32,327 nt of DNA from an uncultured cyanobacterium (GTDB lineage Bacteria > Cyanobacteriota > Cyanobacteriia > Cyanobacteriales > Geitlerinemataceae), in assembly GCA_937121005.1 (NCBI GenBank), contig CAKZKB010000568.1, forward strand, positions 1 to 32,327, written 5' to 3'. The notes under the pieces are model-generated. The model ran no database searches. It worked only from the letters and a program-made list of their open reading frames with translations, and was not told the origin of the DNA. Each line of letters begins with the position of its first letter. Positions within the stretch are counted from its first letter, which is position 1. Below are positions 18,209 to 28,103 of the stretch, piece by piece. A program made the translations under genes and the position numbers.

Positions 18209-20224
18209 CTAATCTTGAAAGCGCGGGGTCAAGCAGTAGGGACAATCCATCCATTCCGGTTGCAATCCCGCCCCACAGGTGACGCAGGTTAAGGAACTCT
18301 TGCGTTTGGCTTTGAGTTCGGCTTCTAGACCCGTGTCGGTGTAGGTGACGCGATCGACCTCTTCAAAGGTCGTATGACCTTGGCGTACCAAGTTCAAACT
18401 ATATGCCAATAGTGTCACCATCCCTTCTTCGACAGCGATTTCTTTGAGGCGTTCGGTGGTTGCGCCTTCATTAATCGCGATCGCCAAGTTTTCAGTCACT
18501 TGCAAAAACTCGTAAACCCCGACGCGACCTTTGTAACCGCCACCGCGACATTTTCCGCACAACTGACCGCGATCGTCTAGATCTTGGCGATCGGCCGGTG
18601 CTACCACATTCGCTTTATAAAATGTGGTATCGACTTCGCCCGAAACCGAAAGTCCGTAACGAGCCAGTTCGTCGGCGGTCGGCGTAAACGGAATCCGACA
18701 TTCAGTACACACGCGCCGCATCAAGCGCTGGGCGAGTACCCCCAACAATGCCCCAGAAACCATGAACGGCTCTACACCCATTTCATCAAGGCGAGCCACC
18801 GCCCCGGCTGCGTCGTTGGTGTGCAGCGTCGTCAGCACCAAGTGACCTGTGAGGGCGGCTTCAATTGCCGTTTTTGCTGTTTCCAAATCTCGCGTCTCAC
18901 CCACCAGAATAATATCTGGATCTTGCCGCAAGAACGCCCGCAAAATGTTAGCAAAGGTCAGATCTTTTTCCCGAATCACCTGACACTGCGTAATACCAGG
19001 TAGGGCATATTCAATCGGGTCTTCGGCGGTACTGATGTTCACCCCCGGATCGTTGCGCTCGGCTAAGATCGAGTACAGCGTGGTCGATTTACCCGAACCC
19101 GTCGGCCCCGTCACCAAAATCAATCCGAAGGGACTGTTCGCCATCTCGCGGACTTTTTGCAACGTATCCGGGTCGCTAATCAACTTATCTAACCCGAGTT
19201 GCGTCGAAGAGTTATCCAAAATTCGCAGGACAATCTTCTCTCCGTAGCGACTGGGCAGCGAGTTGACGCGAAAGTCCACCGGCCGTCCTTGGAAGATGCG
19301 GCGAATGCGACCGTCTTGGGCTTGGCGGCGCTCGGCAATGTCGAGATCGGCAATAATTTTAAACCGAGACGTAATCGCTGGAATCACCTGTTTGGGCAAG
19401 CGCGGAAACGGTTCTTCGAGTACCCCATCTTTCCGCATCCGGATCCGCAAATCGTGTTCTTGCGGTTCGACGTGGATATCGGATACGCCGTCGGTGAGGG
19501 CTTTACGAAGAATTTTGTTCACCGTATTGATAATCGGGGCTTCGTTGGCATCGCCTTGGTCGGATTCGAGATCCATTTCCTCGGGCGGTGCGTCTTCGAG
19601 CTCCCCTTCTTCGTCGGTCAGTTGGGCGAACTGCTGAGTATCGATCGCGTTTTTCGCATCGAGTTCTTGTTTTTGCAGGGCTTCTTCGCGCTTGACTCGT
19701 TCGTCTAGGAATTGAGAAATTAGGTCTTGATAGTCTTCGAGGGTAATCACCCGGCGCATCAACTCGGCGCTTTGGGCCCGCAGCAAGCGCACCAGTTCGT
19801 CGGTGGCCTCGAGGTCTTCGGGGTTGACCATGGCCACGGCGATCGCGTCTTTGGGCTCGCTTTGGCGGAACAGAGGGATGAAGCGATAGCGACGACAGGT
19901 ATCGAGGGGAATAACGTTTTGTAAAAGTTTATTAACTTGACTGGGATTCGCCTCGTCAATTTCCGGGTCGAACCCTTCTACACCGTGCAACACTTTGAGC
20001 TCGAACAGTTGCTGCTTCTTGTACTGGCGCAGCATTTCGGGCGGGAGGGCTTTTCCCGTTAGCTGTTCGAGGACTTCGGTGAGGGGACGGCCGGTTTTGC
20101 GGCTTTCTTCTTGCGCTTGGCTCATTTGGTCGGGGCTGGCGTAGCCCGACTGTACGAGTTTGTTACCGAACGGCGAGAAGTTGGTCTGGACGACTAGGGC
20201 TCTGCGTGGTTTGCTGGTAGTCAT
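18209..20224 (-). CDS. pilB: Type IV pilus extension ATPase PilB (GspE/PulE family)
   Basis: From MTTSKPRRALVVQ (ATG 20224); N-terminal MshEN-like region, Walker A GPTGSGKSTT, DPDIILVGETRDLETAKTAIEAALTGHLVLTTLHTNDA, zinc CxxC motifs, extra C-terminal CVTCGAGLQPEWMDCPYC ribbon. Confidence 0.93.
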   Translation of the reverse strand: MTTSKPRRALVVQTNFSPFGNKLVQSGYASPDQMSQAQEESRKTGRPLTEVLEQLTGKALPPEMLRQYKKQQLFELKVLHGVEGFDPEIDEANPSQVNKLLQNVIPLDTCRRYRFIPLFRQSEPKDAIAVAMVNPEDLEATDELVRLLRAQSAELMRRVITLEDYQDLISQFLDERVKREEALQKQELDAKNAIDTQQFAQLTDEEGELEDAPPEEMDLESDQGDANEAPIINTVNKILRKALTDGVSDIHVEPQEHDLRIRMRKDGVLEEPFPRLPKQVIPAITSRFKIIADLDIAERRQAQDGRIRRIFQGRPVDFRVNSLPSRYGEKIVLRILDNSSTQLGLDKLISDPDTLQKVREMANSPFGLILVTGPTGSGKSTTLYSILAERNDPGVNISTAEDPIEYALPGITQCQVIREKDLTFANILRAFLRQDPDIILVGETRDLETAKTAIEAALTGHLVLTTLHTNDAAGAVARLDEMGVEPFMVSGALLGVLAQRLMRRVCTECRIPFTPTADELARYGLSVSGEVDTTFYKANVVAPADRQDLDDRGQLCGKCRGGGYKGRVGVYEFLQVTENLAIAINEGATTERLKEIAVEEGMVTLLAYSLNLVRQGHTTFEEVDRVTYTDTGLEAELKAKRKSSLTCVTCGAGLQPEWMDCPYCLTPRFQD

Positions 20225-20452
20225 GGTCGATGGAGGCGATTGTGGGGGGCGCGGCGGCAAGGGCGCGACGCTTGTAGCCGCTCCGGGCGCGAAGGGTCGA
20301 TGGCGGCTGATTTCTATTCTAACGGTTCCCCCCTCTCGGTGGGTAGGGCTTTCGATTCAGTGCGATCGCGGCCCGTCGGGTCTCGGGAAATTGTCGAGTC
20401 AGATGAAACTTCAGGTAAGCTCGATCTTAGCTGTCCCATTCCCGTATTTTAG

Positions 20453-21082
20453 ATGATAAAGCCAACCGTCTCGCTTTTGTTACTTGCCATTGCTTTGGCG
20501 ATCGCTGGCTGCGATCGTCCCAATACCGAAGCGGAGGTCGAAGACACCGAAGTGGAAGTGGAAGTCGAAGAAGAAATCGTTTCTCCGGCGGTTGAATGCG
20601 ATCGCGTTCGCGACATTCTCACTAACTCGGAGTTCGGTTGGGGATCGGAGGCGGTTCTCGCTAGCGAAGTGGTAGAAACGGAAGATCCGACGATGGTGGC
20701 GGCGACAACAGCCGGAACCGCAGCCACCACTATGGCGACGAGTGCGGAATTGGCACAGGTGCAAATGCAGCAGTTGCAAGCGTTGGAATTAAACAATATT
20801 ACGTTAAACGAATTGCGCGATCGCGCGGTGGCTAAACTCGATGAATTTGTTGTCGCGCTCAACGATGCGGCGACGCTTTACGCTAATATTGAAGCGGCGT
20901 TAGAAGGGGATGCAGAGACGATCGAGCCGGAAGCGGCCGAACTCATCGACAATGCCGAAACTCGCACCAGCGAAGTGCGGCCGCAAATGGAAACGCTGGC
21001 CAGCGATTTAGAAACCATTCGCGACGAAATTTCGCGCTTCTGTTTGTCTCAGGTTCCCGATATCGAAGACAGCGAAAATTGA
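20453..21082 (+). CDS. Hypothetical acidic lipoprotein
   Basis: 209 aa; lipobox AIAGC; acidic repeat EAEVEDTEVEVEVEEEIV, then an Ala-rich helical region. Confidence 0.65.
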   Translation: MIKPTVSLLLLAIALAIAGCDRPNTEAEVEDTEVEVEVEEEIVSPAVECDRVRDILTNSEFGWGSEAVLASEVVETEDPTMVAATTAGTAATTMATSAELAQVQMQQLQALELNNITLNELRDRAVAKLDEFVVALNDAATLYANIEAALEGDAETIEPEAAELIDNAETRTSEVRPQMETLASDLETIRDEISRFCLSQVPDIEDSEN

Positions 21083-21777
21083 TGGCATTTAAGGACTATT
21101 TTTCTCAACATTCGGCGGAGTATGCGGTCTATCGGCCGCGCTATCCCGACGCACTGTTTTCCTATTTGGCATCTTTGAGTCCCCGACGCGATCGCGCTTG
21201 GGACTGCGCCACTGGAAACGGTCAAGCGGCGATCGGTTTAGTGCCGTATTTTCGGGAGGTTATCGCCACCGATCCGAGTCGATCGCAGTTGGATAATGCC
21301 ATTTCGCACCCGCAAATTTCCTATCGCCAAGAACCGGCCGAAGCCTGTAGTATTGAGGAGAACTCTATCGATTTGGTGACGGTTTCTCTGGCATTACATT
21401 GGCTCGATCGCCCTCAGTTTTATGGCCAAGTGCGCCGCGTTCTCAAACCCAATGGGATTGTGGCGGCTTGGTGTTACGGCGTTTTGCGGGTGTCCCCCGA
21501 AGTGGATACCATCGTCGATCGCATCTATAGCGAGATTCTCGATAAATATTGGTTTCCCGAACGACGCGCGATCGAAGACCAATATCGATCGATGGATTTC
21601 CCGTTTGAGGAGGTGCAACCGCCATCGTTTTCCTTGTCGCGAACCTGGAGTTTAGAAGAGGTTGCCGGACACATCAAAACCTGGTCGGCATCGCAACGAT
21701 ATCGCAGCGAAAACCATCGCGATCCGGTGGATTTAGTGGGTGCGGAGTTGGCAGCCGCCTGGGGAATCCGAACCTGA
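21082..21777 (+). CDS. Class I SAM-dependent methyltransferase
   Basis: MAFKDYFSQHSAEYAVYRPRYPDALFSYLASLSP, WDCATGNGQAAIGL motif I, IDLVTVSLALHWLD. The start overlaps the preceding TGA (TGATG). Confidence 0.88.
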   Translation: MAFKDYFSQHSAEYAVYRPRYPDALFSYLASLSPRRDRAWDCATGNGQAAIGLVPYFREVIATDPSRSQLDNAISHPQISYRQEPAEACSIEENSIDLVTVSLALHWLDRPQFYGQVRRVLKPNGIVAAWCYGVLRVSPEVDTIVDRIYSEILDKYWFPERRAIEDQYRSMDFPFEEVQPPSFSLSRTWSLEEVAGHIKTWSASQRYRSENHRDPVDLVGAELAAAWGIRT

Positions 21778-21833
21778 AAAAGCAGGTGCGCTGGACGTTT
21801 TTTATGCGTGTCGGCAAGGTGCGATCGTCTTCT

Positions 21834-21862
21834 CCTCGTTCCTCTGGCTCTGCTAGGGAACG
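21834..21862. repeat. Dispersed repeat fragment related to the 8261-8290 hairpin element
   Basis: cctcgttcctctggctctgctagggaacg compared with rc of 8261-8290 CCCTCGTTCCCTGGCTCTGCCGGGGAATG. Confidence 0.6.
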
Positions 21863-21871
21863 TAATTGAGA

Positions 21872-21940
21872 GGGCGAAGCATTCACCTTCTAGTTAATGA
21901 ATTTTTTCTCCCTTTTTCGGTGTGAATGCTTAGCCCCTAC
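21872..21940. repeat. Dispersed imperfect inverted-repeat element, copy 2 (inverted relative to 10226-10296)
   Basis: gggcgaagcattcacc ... cggtgtgaatgcttagcccctac is the reverse-complement arrangement of copy 1. Confidence 0.75.
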
Positions 21941-22003
21941 AGCCTCATGTAAAATGGAGGCTCTCTTTTTACAATCGCTCTATTTTAACAAGACCTCAAT
22001 CTC

Positions 22004-25000
22004 ATGTGGACTCTACTGAAATCAATTTTTTCTCCCGATGCCTATATGCCGCACGGTTATTGCTATTTGTGGCAAACCCCCTTAGTGTGGCTGCACGTTG
22101 TTAGCGATTTGCTAACAGCAATGGCTTATTTTTCCATTACGATACTGTTATTTTACTTTCTTCGCAAGCGTCGAAATGTTCCGTTTGCGGGAGTTTTTGG
22201 CTTGTTTGCGGCATTTATTAACTTGTGCGGCATCGGACACCTGCTTGATGTTTGGACGCTGTGGCATCCGGCGTATTGGCTAACAGGGGTAGAGCAGGCG
22301 GCAACGGCGGCGGTTTCGTGCTACACTGCGGCGGCAATGGTGTGGCTTTTACCTCAGTTTCTTGCTTTACGATCGCCTGAAGATCTCGAGGAAATCAATC
22401 AAGAATTAAAAAAAGAAATTGCCGATCGCGTCACAGCCGAAGCCGCACTCGAAGCCACCAACGATCGCTTAGAAGAACGAGTCCGCGATCGCACGGCATT
22501 GTTAGAAGCTGCTAACGAACAATTGCAAAAAGAAATTGAAGAGCGCGAAGCCATTGCCCTCGATTTAAGACAAAAAGAAGAGCAGTTATCGCAACTAACA
22601 GATAACATTCACGAGGTATTTTACCTGCACGATGTAGAAACCAATGACTTGCTGTATGTCAGTCCAGCATTCGAGCGAATTTGGGGGATTTCTCAGGCTC
22701 GTCTTTATCAAAATTCTCAATTGTGGCTAGACCTAATTCATCCCGACGATCGCGATCCAATGTTAGCAATCGTTACGGATAACGAAATGAAAGTTAGCGC
22801 CGATCTCGAGTATCGCATCGTGCGACCCGATGGCGAGGTGCGCTGGATTCACAGTCGCAATTTTCCCGTGATCGACGAAGCCGGAGAAGTGTATCGATTT
22901 GCCGGAATCGCTGAAGATATTAGCGATCGCAAACTTGCCGAACAAGCCTTACAAACGGTTAATGAAAATTTGGAAATTATTGTAGAGATGCGGTCGATCG
23001 AGCTTCGAGAGGCAAACGATCGCTTGCAGCGAGAAATCCAAGAGCGAATTGCGATCGCGGCTAGTTTGCGCGAAAAAGAAGAACGATTTCGCCGTACCTT
23101 CGACGATGCGGCCACGGGAATGGCAATGGTTTCCCTGGAAGGATGCTGGCTGGAAGTCAATCGATCGCTGTGCGAAATGCTCGGCTACAGCGAGAGCGAA
23201 CTGCGATCGCTGACCGTCCAAAATATTACCCAACCCGAAGACATGGCAATCGATCTAGCCTACTCGCGGCAACTGTTGAATGGTGAAATTCGCAACTATC
23301 AAATGGAAAAACGCTACTTCCATAAAAATGGCAATTTTGTTTGGGTATTGCTGAGCGTGTCTCTCGTGCGCGACGAAGACGATCGTCCTCTTTATTTTGT
23401 GGCGCAAATTCAGGACATCCGCGATCGCAAACAAGCCGAAATTGCGGTACAGGAGCGAGAAATACAACTTGAAAACTACAACCGTGCCTTGCGCGATGTC
23501 AACAACGAACTCGCCGAACAAAAACAATTTTTTGAAAATATTCTCGATGGCTTACCTGTGAGCATTTTCCTCAAAGATCGAGATATGAAGTTTCGCTTTC
23601 TCAACCGTGCCGCCGTCGAAGGCTTGGGATTGCAAGGACGAGCGTTTTCTAACATTAACTACGACGAACTGTTTGGAGACGACGCACGACGATTTTGGCA
23701 AGACGATTTGGAAGCGTTCGATTTGGGAACCACAACTCTCAAAGAAGAAACCTTTCGAGTCGATGGCGATCTGATTCATTTTATTCTCAGTCGGACTCCA
23801 ATTCAGGTTAGCAACGATGAGACATTGTTACTTGCTTGTGCCATTGATATTACCGATCGCAAACAAGCCGAACTCGCACGCTTGCGTTACGAACGCATTG
23901 TCGCCGCCACAACGGACGGAATTTGCCTCGTCGATCGCGACTATACCTATCAGTTTGCTAACCCAACCTATCTCAATTGGTATGGCTTGAGTTTGAATGA
24001 AATTGTCGATCGTTCGGTCTGCACTTTACTCGGCGATGAATTTTGCGATCGCGTTGTCCAACCCCATCTCCAACAATGCTTGCAAGGGGAAACAGTGGGT
24101 TACGAAACTTGGATCGACTACCCACAAATTGGCTCGCAATTTATGAGCGTTACCTACGCACCCTATCGCGAACCCAATGGCGAAATTTCCGCCGTATTAG
24201 TGAGTCTTCGCAACATTACAGACTTGAAGCAAACCGAAGACGCATTGCGAACCAGCGAAACCCGACTGCGGACGATCGCTGACAATCTCCCTGGTGCCAT
24301 CTACACTATCGTTCGCAACACTGAAGGGGATTTTGCCTTTGAATATATCAGCGATGGTTGCCGAGATTTGTTCGAGCTCGATCCCGAAGTAATTGTCAAA
24401 AATTCTTCGCTGTTGTTTTTGCAAATTCACCCGGACGACTTTTCTAGTTACGTGGATGCCGTAGAATTTAGTGCCGCTCATTTATCTCCTTTTTCTTACG
24501 AATGGCGGCATATTTTACCCTCTGGGGAAACGCGCTGGATTTTAGCAAATTCTCGTCCCCAACAGCGAAATAACGGCGAAATTGTTTGGGATGGTGTGGT
24601 TCTCGACATCAGCGATCGCAAAATATTTGAAGAGAACTTGCGCGAGAGCGAGCAGAAGTTTCGCCAACTGGCTGAAAACATCAGTCAAGTGTTCTTTATT
24701 ATTTCTCGCCAAGGAGAAATGCTGTATATTTCTCCCGCTTACGAGCGCATTTGGGGACGATCGTGCCAAGATTTGTACGAGAATCCGCGTTCCTGGTTAG
24801 ACTCGGTTTATCGAGAAGACTTACCTCGAATTGCTTCTTCCTTAGAGCAGCAAATCTCGCAAGGAACGACATTCAACGAAACCTATCGCATTCAGCAACC
24901 CAACGGCAATATTCGCTGGATCTCCGCTAATTCCTCTCCCGTTTACGACGATAAAGGTCAATTTTATCGCTTTGTTGGTATCGCCGAAGACATCAGCGAT

Positions 25001-27058
25001 CGCGTCGCCGCCGAAACTGCATTGGAACGACAGTTACAGCATACTGTTTTACTCGGACGCATTACCGAAGAAATTCGCCAAAGTCTCGATAGCGAGCAAA
25101 TTTTTCAAACCGCCGCCGTGCAAATTGGACGTGCCTTTGAGGTCGATCGCTGCTTAATTCATACTTACAGCGATCGTACTCCGTCTAAAATACCAATTGT
25201 TGCCGAATATCTGTCGCCGGGTACTCCCTCGATGATAGAAATAGAAGTGCCGATCGATGGCAACTCTCACGCACAACAGTTAATTTCTCAAGAACGAGCG
25301 ATCGTTACCGATAATGTGTATGTCGATCCATCTTTACAAAATGCCATCGGTTTGTGCGAGCAACTCGAAATTAAATCCATGCTGGCGATCGGTACGTTTT
25401 ACAATAACAAACCCAACGGGATTATTGGCTTGCAACAATGCCATTCATTCCGACAGTGGACGCAAGACGATATCAATTTGCTAGAAGATGTAGCCGCACA
25501 GTTAGGAATTGCTTTGGCGCAAGCGCAACTTCTCGATCGCGAACGCCAGCGCAAACAACAACTCAAACGTAAAAATCTGGCTCTGAAAGAAGCAACGCGC
25601 AAAGCCGAATCTGCTAACCAAGCCAAAAGCGAATTTCTGGCCAATATGAGTCACGAAATCCGTACTCCTCTCAATGCCATTCTCGGATTTTGCGATTTGC
25701 TTAAAGATCGCGTCGATCGTCCCCAATACCGCGCTTACGTGCAGTCGATCGCCGCTAGCGGTAAAACCTTGCTAGCGCTAATTAACGACATTCTCGACCT
25801 GTCTAAAATTGAGGCAGGTAAACTCCAAATTCAATTTGAACCCGTCAATTTGCGCGTTTTGATGGTTGAAATTCAACAAATTTTCTCTCAAAAAGTTGCA
25901 GCCAAAGGAATCGAGTTTAACTTAGACACAAACGAACTAATTCCGAGTAGCATCTATCTAGACGAAGTGCGCTTGCGGCAAATTTTGTTTAATGTGGTTG
26001 GCAACGCCATTAAATTTACGAATTCTGGTTCTGTCACCCTGTCGGCAATTTTGTGTTGCGCGTCTCCGGGTAGCGAAGGAATTTGCTTGCAACTCTCAGT
26101 CGCCGATACGGGAATTGGCATCGCCGAAGACCAAAAAGAGCGTATTTTTGAAGCCTTTTTACAAACAGAAGGACAAAGTACCCGTCAGTATGGCGGTACG
26201 GGATTGGGGTTAGCCATTACTAAGCGGCTGACCGAACTATTAGGAGGAACGATCGCGGTAGATAGCGAACTCGGCCGCGGATCGACATTTACCTTGACCT
26301 TCCCCAATTTACGTTTAGCAGAAGCAGAAGCGATCGCGATCGTAGATGACGAAACCGACGACAACTTAGGTCAGTTTGCACCTTTAACCATTCTCGCCGT
26401 TGATGACGTGCCGCAAAACCTCGATTTGTTGATCGAATATTTTGACGGTACGCCTCACCAAATCCTCACGGCAACTGATGGTTTCGGTGCGATTCAAATG
26501 GCAAAACTGCACCATCCCGATTTGATTTTACTCGATTTGCGAATGCCGAATATGGACGGAACCGAAGCCGCACGGCGACTCAAACGCGATGGCGAAACCA
26601 GCGATATTCCGATTATCGTCATTACTGCTTCTTCTATGGGACGCGATCGCGATCGTCTTGCGTCTATTTGCCAAGGGTTTCTACGCAAACCCGTCAGTCG
26701 TTCCCAACTCGCCAACGAAATGAAACAAATCTTTACGGTTGTGGAAACGAGTTCGGTATCGACACCGCCACCCGAAGCATCTGCACCCGAAGCGATCGTC
26801 GATCTGCCGCAACTCCTGGAAAAACTGTCCCACCAGGAGTCTGAAACCTGGCCCGATTTATGTCAAAAAATGAAGATGCGCGACCTACGCACTTTTTCCC
26901 AAATTCTGCTACAATGGGGAGAAGAACATCACTGCCAACCCCTGCGCGACTACGCCACAAGTTTGTCGTTACAAATCGATAACTTCGACTGGGACAACCT
27001 CCCCAAAACCCTGCAAGCCTTCCCCGAACTGGTGCGATCGCTGCGATCCCATGCCTAA
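22004..27058 (+). CDS. Hybrid histidine kinase with ETR1-type ethylene-binding TM domain, multiple PAS domains, GAF, HisKA, HATPase_c, REC
   Basis: N-terminus SDLLTAMAYFSITILLFYFLRKRRNVPFAGVFGLFAAFINLCGIGHLLDVWTLWH aligns with the ETR1 binding domain; about six PAS/PAC units (repeated I-(T/S)-DRK-AE); GAF (about aa 1035-1200); ANMSHEIRTPLNAILGF H-box (His codon 25652-25654); NAIKF, DTGIGI, GTGLGL; REC LTILAVDDVPQN...LILLDLRMPNMDG; tail of about 90 aa. Confidence 0.92.
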   Translation: MWTLLKSIFSPDAYMPHGYCYLWQTPLVWLHVVSDLLTAMAYFSITILLFYFLRKRRNVPFAGVFGLFAAFINLCGIGHLLDVWTLWHPAYWLTGVEQAATAAVSCYTAAAMVWLLPQFLALRSPEDLEEINQELKKEIADRVTAEAALEATNDRLEERVRDRTALLEAANEQLQKEIEEREAIALDLRQKEEQLSQLTDNIHEVFYLHDVETNDLLYVSPAFERIWGISQARLYQNSQLWLDLIHPDDRDPMLAIVTDNEMKVSADLEYRIVRPDGEVRWIHSRNFPVIDEAGEVYRFAGIAEDISDRKLAEQALQTVNENLEIIVEMRSIELREANDRLQREIQERIAIAASLREKEERFRRTFDDAATGMAMVSLEGCWLEVNRSLCEMLGYSESELRSLTVQNITQPEDMAIDLAYSRQLLNGEIRNYQMEKRYFHKNGNFVWVLLSVSLVRDEDDRPLYFVAQIQDIRDRKQAEIAVQEREIQLENYNRALRDVNNELAEQKQFFENILDGLPVSIFLKDRDMKFRFLNRAAVEGLGLQGRAFSNINYDELFGDDARRFWQDDLEAFDLGTTTLKEETFRVDGDLIHFILSRTPIQVSNDETLLLACAIDITDRKQAELARLRYERIVAATTDGICLVDRDYTYQFANPTYLNWYGLSLNEIVDRSVCTLLGDEFCDRVVQPHLQQCLQGETVGYETWIDYPQIGSQFMSVTYAPYREPNGEISAVLVSLRNITDLKQTEDALRTSETRLRTIADNLPGAIYTIVRNTEGDFAFEYISDGCRDLFELDPEVIVKNSSLLFLQIHPDDFSSYVDAVEFSAAHLSPFSYEWRHILPSGETRWILANSRPQQRNNGEIVWDGVVLDISDRKIFEENLRESEQKFRQLAENISQVFFIISRQGEMLYISPAYERIWGRSCQDLYENPRSWLDSVYREDLPRIASSLEQQISQGTTFNETYRIQQPNGNIRWISANSSPVYDDKGQFYRFVGIAEDISDRVAAETALERQLQHTVLLGRITEEIRQSLDSEQIFQTAAVQIGRAFEVDRCLIHTYSDRTPSKIPIVAEYLSPGTPSMIEIEVPIDGNSHAQQLISQERAIVTDNVYVDPSLQNAIGLCEQLEIKSMLAIGTFYNNKPNGIIGLQQCHSFRQWTQDDINLLEDVAAQLGIALAQAQLLDRERQRKQQLKRKNLALKEATRKAESANQAKSEFLANMSHEIRTPLNAILGFCDLLKDRVDRPQYRAYVQSIAASGKTLLALINDILDLSKIEAGKLQIQFEPVNLRVLMVEIQQIFSQKVAAKGIEFNLDTNELIPSSIYLDEVRLRQILFNVVGNAIKFTNSGSVTLSAILCCASPGSEGICLQLSVADTGIGIAEDQKERIFEAFLQTEGQSTRQYGGTGLGLAITKRLTELLGGTIAVDSELGRGSTFTLTFPNLRLAEAEAIAIVDDETDDNLGQFAPLTILAVDDVPQNLDLLIEYFDGTPHQILTATDGFGAIQMAKLHHPDLILLDLRMPNMDGTEAARRLKRDGETSDIPIIVITASSMGRDRDRLASICQGFLRKPVSRSQLANEMKQIFTVVETSSVSTPPPEASAPEAIVDLPQLLEKLSHQESETWPDLCQKMKMRDLRTFSQILLQWGEEHHCQPLRDYATSLSLQIDNFDWDNLPKTLQAFPELVRSLRSHA

Positions 27059-27131
27059 AGCACTCTCATTACCGTTGTCACTGTTAAAATTGGGGAGTAC
27101 AATAGAAAGAGTCCATTCAGTCGCGATCGCT

Positions 27132-28103
27132 ATGATTGCATTCCGTCCCGACGACTGCTTAATTTTAGTCGCCGACGATCTGGCTCAAAATCTACAAGTC
27201 TTAGGTTCTCTGCTCGACAGTGCGGGATATGCGACCACCTTTGCCACGAGCGGTACCCAGGCGATCGAGCGTGCGAAAACGGCTCGTCCCGACTTGATTT
27301 TGCTCGATTTAATGATGCCGGGAATCGACGGATTGCAAACCTGCGCCGCTTTGAAACAAGAACCGCAAACCTGCAAAATTCCGATTATTTTTATTACCGC
27401 CAGTCACGACAAAGATCGGGTTCTCGATGCCTTCGAGCTCGGAGCCGTCGATTACGTTACCAAACCCTTCGAGTCGAAAGAATTGCTCGCTCGCGTCAAA
27501 ACTCATTTAGAACTCAAACGAGCCAAAGACGAGCTCGAACGCGCTCTCGCCGAAGTCGAGCGCCTCGCCATTACCGATCCCCTCACGGGACTGTTCAACC
27601 GCCGCTATTTGTATGCCATTGGCGAGCAAGAATTCGAGCGTACCTGCCGTTACGGTGCGCCATTTTGCGTTCTCATGCTCGACCTCGATCGCTTCAAAAC
27701 GATTAACGACACCTACGGACACGCCGTCGGCGACGAAGTGCTGCGATCGACCGCCAGATGCTTGCGCCAAACCCTGCGTCAAAGCGATGTTGTCGGTCGT
27801 TTTGGTGGCGAAGAGTTTTTAGCGATTTTACCGTCCACCCCCCTGGCGCAAGCCGTGACAGTGGCTCAGCGCCTCCGCAAAGCCATTACCCGATACAGTT
27901 TTTCGAGTTGCGATCGCGTCACGGCCAGCTTCGGAGTTGCTACTTACCGTCCTGGCGATCGCAGTTTCGAGAGTACCGTCAAACGGGCCGACGATGCGCT
28001 GTACCAAGCCAAGAGAGAGGGCCGCGATCGCGTTTGTACTTGTGGCGATTGTGCTGCTATTCTCTCATTTCCGCCTCCCATTATCGCAGTCGAAAATTCT
28101 TAA
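27132..28103 (+). CDS. REC-GGDEF response regulator, diguanylate cyclase (PleD-like single REC)
   Basis: REC: LILVADDLAQNLQVLG...DLILLDLMMPGIDG...VTKPF; GGDEF: DPLTGLFNRRYL...VVGRFGGEEF with I-site RQSD five residues upstream. The ORF extends to ATG 27051, overlapping the kinase stop; ATG 27132 fits the REC N-terminus better. Confidence 0.9.
   Translation: MIAFRPDDCLILVADDLAQNLQVLGSLLDSAGYATTFATSGTQAIERAKTARPDLILLDLMMPGIDGLQTCAALKQEPQTCKIPIIFITASHDKDRVLDAFELGAVDYVTKPFESKELLARVKTHLELKRAKDELERALAEVERLAITDPLTGLFNRRYLYAIGEQEFERTCRYGAPFCVLMLDLDRFKTINDTYGHAVGDEVLRSTARCLRQTLRQSDVVGRFGGEEFLAILPSTPLAQAVTVAQRLRKAITRYSFSSCDRVTASFGVATYRPGDRSFESTVKRADDALYQAKREGRDRVCTCGDCAAILSFPPPIIAVENS

Noticed and set aside
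25021-25550. GAF domain of the hybrid kinase as a bilin-binding cyanobacteriochrome domain (contains ...GLQQCHSFRQW...)
   Set aside because: The Cys-His is in the late strand typical of non-bilin GAF domains of the form HQC..PRQW; no canonical chromophore Cys context or DXCF motif seen.
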